From Thermodesulfobium sp. 4217-1 (GTDB lineage Bacteria; Thermodesulfobiota; Thermodesulfobiia; Thermodesulfobiales; Thermodesulfobiaceae): DNA of 64,000 nucleotides. The stretch spans positions 20,998 to 84,997 of the forward strand of contig NZ_JBAGBW010000006.1 of NCBI RefSeq assembly GCF_039822205.1. The letters run 5' to 3'. Below the pieces are notes generated by a model. It saw only the letters and a list, made by a program, of their open reading frames with translations, had not been told where the DNA came from and ran no database searches. The position numbers and the translations under genes are program-made. Positions 62,765-64,000 of the stretch are shown here, piece by piece (the first letter of the stretch is position 1; each line of letters begins with the position of its first letter).

Positions 62765-63646
62765 ATGAGAATTCAAACTCTTGACCTAAATTTTTTAAAC
62801 TTAAAACAAATCTTGAGTAGCTATCTTGTAGAGTCAGACCCACCATTTCTAATAGAAACGGGTCCTGATTCTACCTTTGAAAATCTTAAAGCCGCCTTGC
62901 ACAAAGCAGGCTATGAAATAAAGGACATAAAACACATCTTTATCACACACATACACCTGGATCACTCTGGCGCTGCATTCAGATTCGCAAATGAAGGCGC
63001 AAAGATATACGTCCACCCAAATGGCAAGAGACATCTTGTAAACCCTGCCAAGCTGATAAAATCAGCCACAATGGTCTACAAAGAGAGAACCTATGAGCTC
63101 TGGGGTGATACCCTCCCTATTGACGAAGAAAGGGTAATTGAGACCTCAGATGGGCAAATTATAACCTTAGGCGATACCCAGGTTAGAGTATTAGATTCCC
63201 CAGGACACGCAAAGCATCACAACGCTTATTTGGTTGATGGACACCTGTTCACAGGTGATACTGGAGGAGTAAAGATAGGCCATGGTCCAATTATGCCAGC
63301 AGTACCGCCTCCAGATATAGACATACCCCTCTGGCTAAAGACCATAGAGAAGATGAAGAGCTGCAACCCCACTTATATATGCCCTGCCCACTTTGGATGC
63401 TTTAGCGATGCAGCCAATTATCTTGAAACGTTGAAAGAAAACTTGATAAAATACGATGAATTTATAAAAAAGCAAATAAAATTTTCAGATGACTACGACA
63501 CGCTATTTCCAATATTCAAAGAATACGTAGACTCATTTTTCACAGACAAAAAAGTTAGAAACTTTTATCAGCTTGCGAATCCCGATGAGATGAACCTTGC
63601 AGGGCTAATTAGGTATGCGAAGGTAAATAAGTTTGATGTGGAATGA
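62765..63646 (+). CDS. Metallo-beta-lactamase-fold hydrolase
   Basis: A 293-residue protein with ITHIHLDHSGAAF (HxHxDH, near residue 60), DSPGHAKHHNAYL and FTGDTGG, then CPAHFGC for the last histidine: a full di-metal MBL site of the glyoxalase-II-like group. CTGGAGGAG precedes the ATG. The substrate is unknown; thioesters and quorum lactones are hydrolysed by relatives. Confidence 0.87.
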   Translation: MRIQTLDLNFLNLKQILSSYLVESDPPFLIETGPDSTFENLKAALHKAGYEIKDIKHIFITHIHLDHSGAAFRFANEGAKIYVHPNGKRHLVNPAKLIKSATMVYKERTYELWGDTLPIDEERVIETSDGQIITLGDTQVRVLDSPGHAKHHNAYLVDGHLFTGDTGGVKIGHGPIMPAVPPPDIDIPLWLKTIEKMKSCNPTYICPAHFGCFSDAANYLETLKENLIKYDEFIKKQIKFSDDYDTLFPIFKEYVDSFFTDKKVRNFYQLANPDEMNLAGLIRYAKVNKFDVE

Positions 63647-63783
63647 TAAACAATCTTAATTAGGTACCTTTATTTTAAATATTCATTACAATATAATAAT
63701 AAGAGAGCGAGGCTATTAACAGTTACAATAAATCTATTTAATCATTAAACTATCAATTTTTCTCTTGGCTTTTTAGTATTTTG

Positions 63784-63800
63784 TATTATGATATAACCGT
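63784..63800 (+). promoter_or_regulatory. Extended -10 region before the edge gene, possible leaderless start
   Basis: TATGAT (63787-63792) lies nine bases before the ATG at 63801, with TTGGCT about 16 bases upstream of it and no Shine-Dalgarno site between. A transcript starting about seven bases after the -10 box would begin at or next to the ATG. Confidence 0.4.
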
Positions 63801-64000
63801 ATGTTTAACATTACTGAGTTTTCAAAACCTATAGGCTCTGCAGTCCAGACGCAGGGCAAAACTGAACGCATTAATGTAGAATATATAAGAGTAAGTTTAG
63901 AATATCATAAAGACTACTTAACAAGGCAGGTTAAATTGTTTAAATTATTTTTGGTAAAGCAGGACAAGAAATTTAAAATAATATCTTATGTATCCCAGAA
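63801..64000 (+). CDS. Unknown protein, 3' end cut by window
   Basis: An open frame of 66 codons from ATG 63801 to the window end without a stop, preceded in frame by TGA. It begins MFNITEFSKPIGSAVQTQGK and becomes basic and hydrophobic near the end (KLFKLFLVKQDKKFK). No family is recognisable from this part. The 154 bases before it contain AT-rich sequence only. Confidence 0.45.
   Translation, partial: MFNITEFSKPIGSAVQTQGKTERINVEYIRVSLEYHKDYLTRQVKLFKLFLVKQDKKFKIISYVSQ

Overview
The window is low-GC DNA with dense, mostly co-directional, often overlapping bacterial genes; most of it from about 5.5 kb onward lies on the minus strand. Three traits point to a diderm anaerobe: a siroheme-decarboxylase (AhbA/B-type) gene next to hemL, two S-layer-homology outer-membrane proteins of the OmpM type ending in Phe, and oxygen-sensitive energy genes (IorAB, ADP-forming acetate-CoA ligase, HypF). 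A member of the Thermodesulfobium lineage would fit, but this is inference from gene content and base composition, not a database match. No rRNA, tRNA, CRISPR array or insertion sequence was seen.

Layout. 0-5.5 kb (+): siroheme/heme genes (ahbB, hemL), a hidden 49-codon membrane ORF, a phosphoesterase, a cysteine-synthase homologue, a PP-loop tRNA thiolation-type enzyme and an exported NUP-family protein. 5.5-8.8 kb: an orphan peptide-type binding lipoprotein and a divergent Ldh_2 dehydrogenase. 8.8-10.3 kb: a three-gene accessory operon (TIGR04255-like, unknown, HEPN) whose first gene has an in-frame amber codon and whose last gene has a one-base frameshift. 10.4-17.7 kb: ADP-forming acetate-CoA ligase, a BioD-like/DRTGG protein and a GlcD-GlcF-GlcE hydroxyacid oxidase. 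17.8-25.5 kb: a complete type II fatty-acid operon (yceD, rpmF, plsX, fabH, fabD, fabG, acpP, fabK, fabF, then a UbiE/MenG methyltransferase) behind a consensus sigma-70 promoter, with an unexplained 214-base structured spacer between acpP and fabK.

25.5-38.9 kb holds single genes: MOSC protein, CAAX-type M48 protease, MASE1-PAS-GAF-PAS-GGDEF cyclase, orphan HypF, APC and MFS transporters, NhaC antiporter and a divergent LysR regulator. 39-53.2 kb is a histidine-use island. Two near-identical porin transcription units, same orientation and about 12.3 kb apart, bracket a flavin reductase and two hut operons. One operon is MarR-GNAT regulator, hutH, hutU, hutI; the other is a 51-codon ORF, ftcD, fchA, hutG, hutD. 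Both are driven by almost the same promoter/operator block (51 of 56 bases identical), which suggests one regulator controls both.

53.2-62.7 kb: an EF-hand-type protein, then a long operon read paaK2, iorA, iorB, ACT protein, paaK1, tsaD, Nramp, preceded by a leader whose two inverted repeats cross like a pseudoknot; then a ferredoxin-like gene. The right edge has an MBL-fold hydrolase and the start of an unrecognised gene that runs off the window.

The most unusual points are the doubly broken TIGR04255/unknown/HEPN operon, the pseudoknot-like leader and the fab-operon spacer as candidate regulatory RNAs, the shared hut operator, the hidden 51-codon hut ORF, and the porin repeats with conserved ends and variable loop-like patches.
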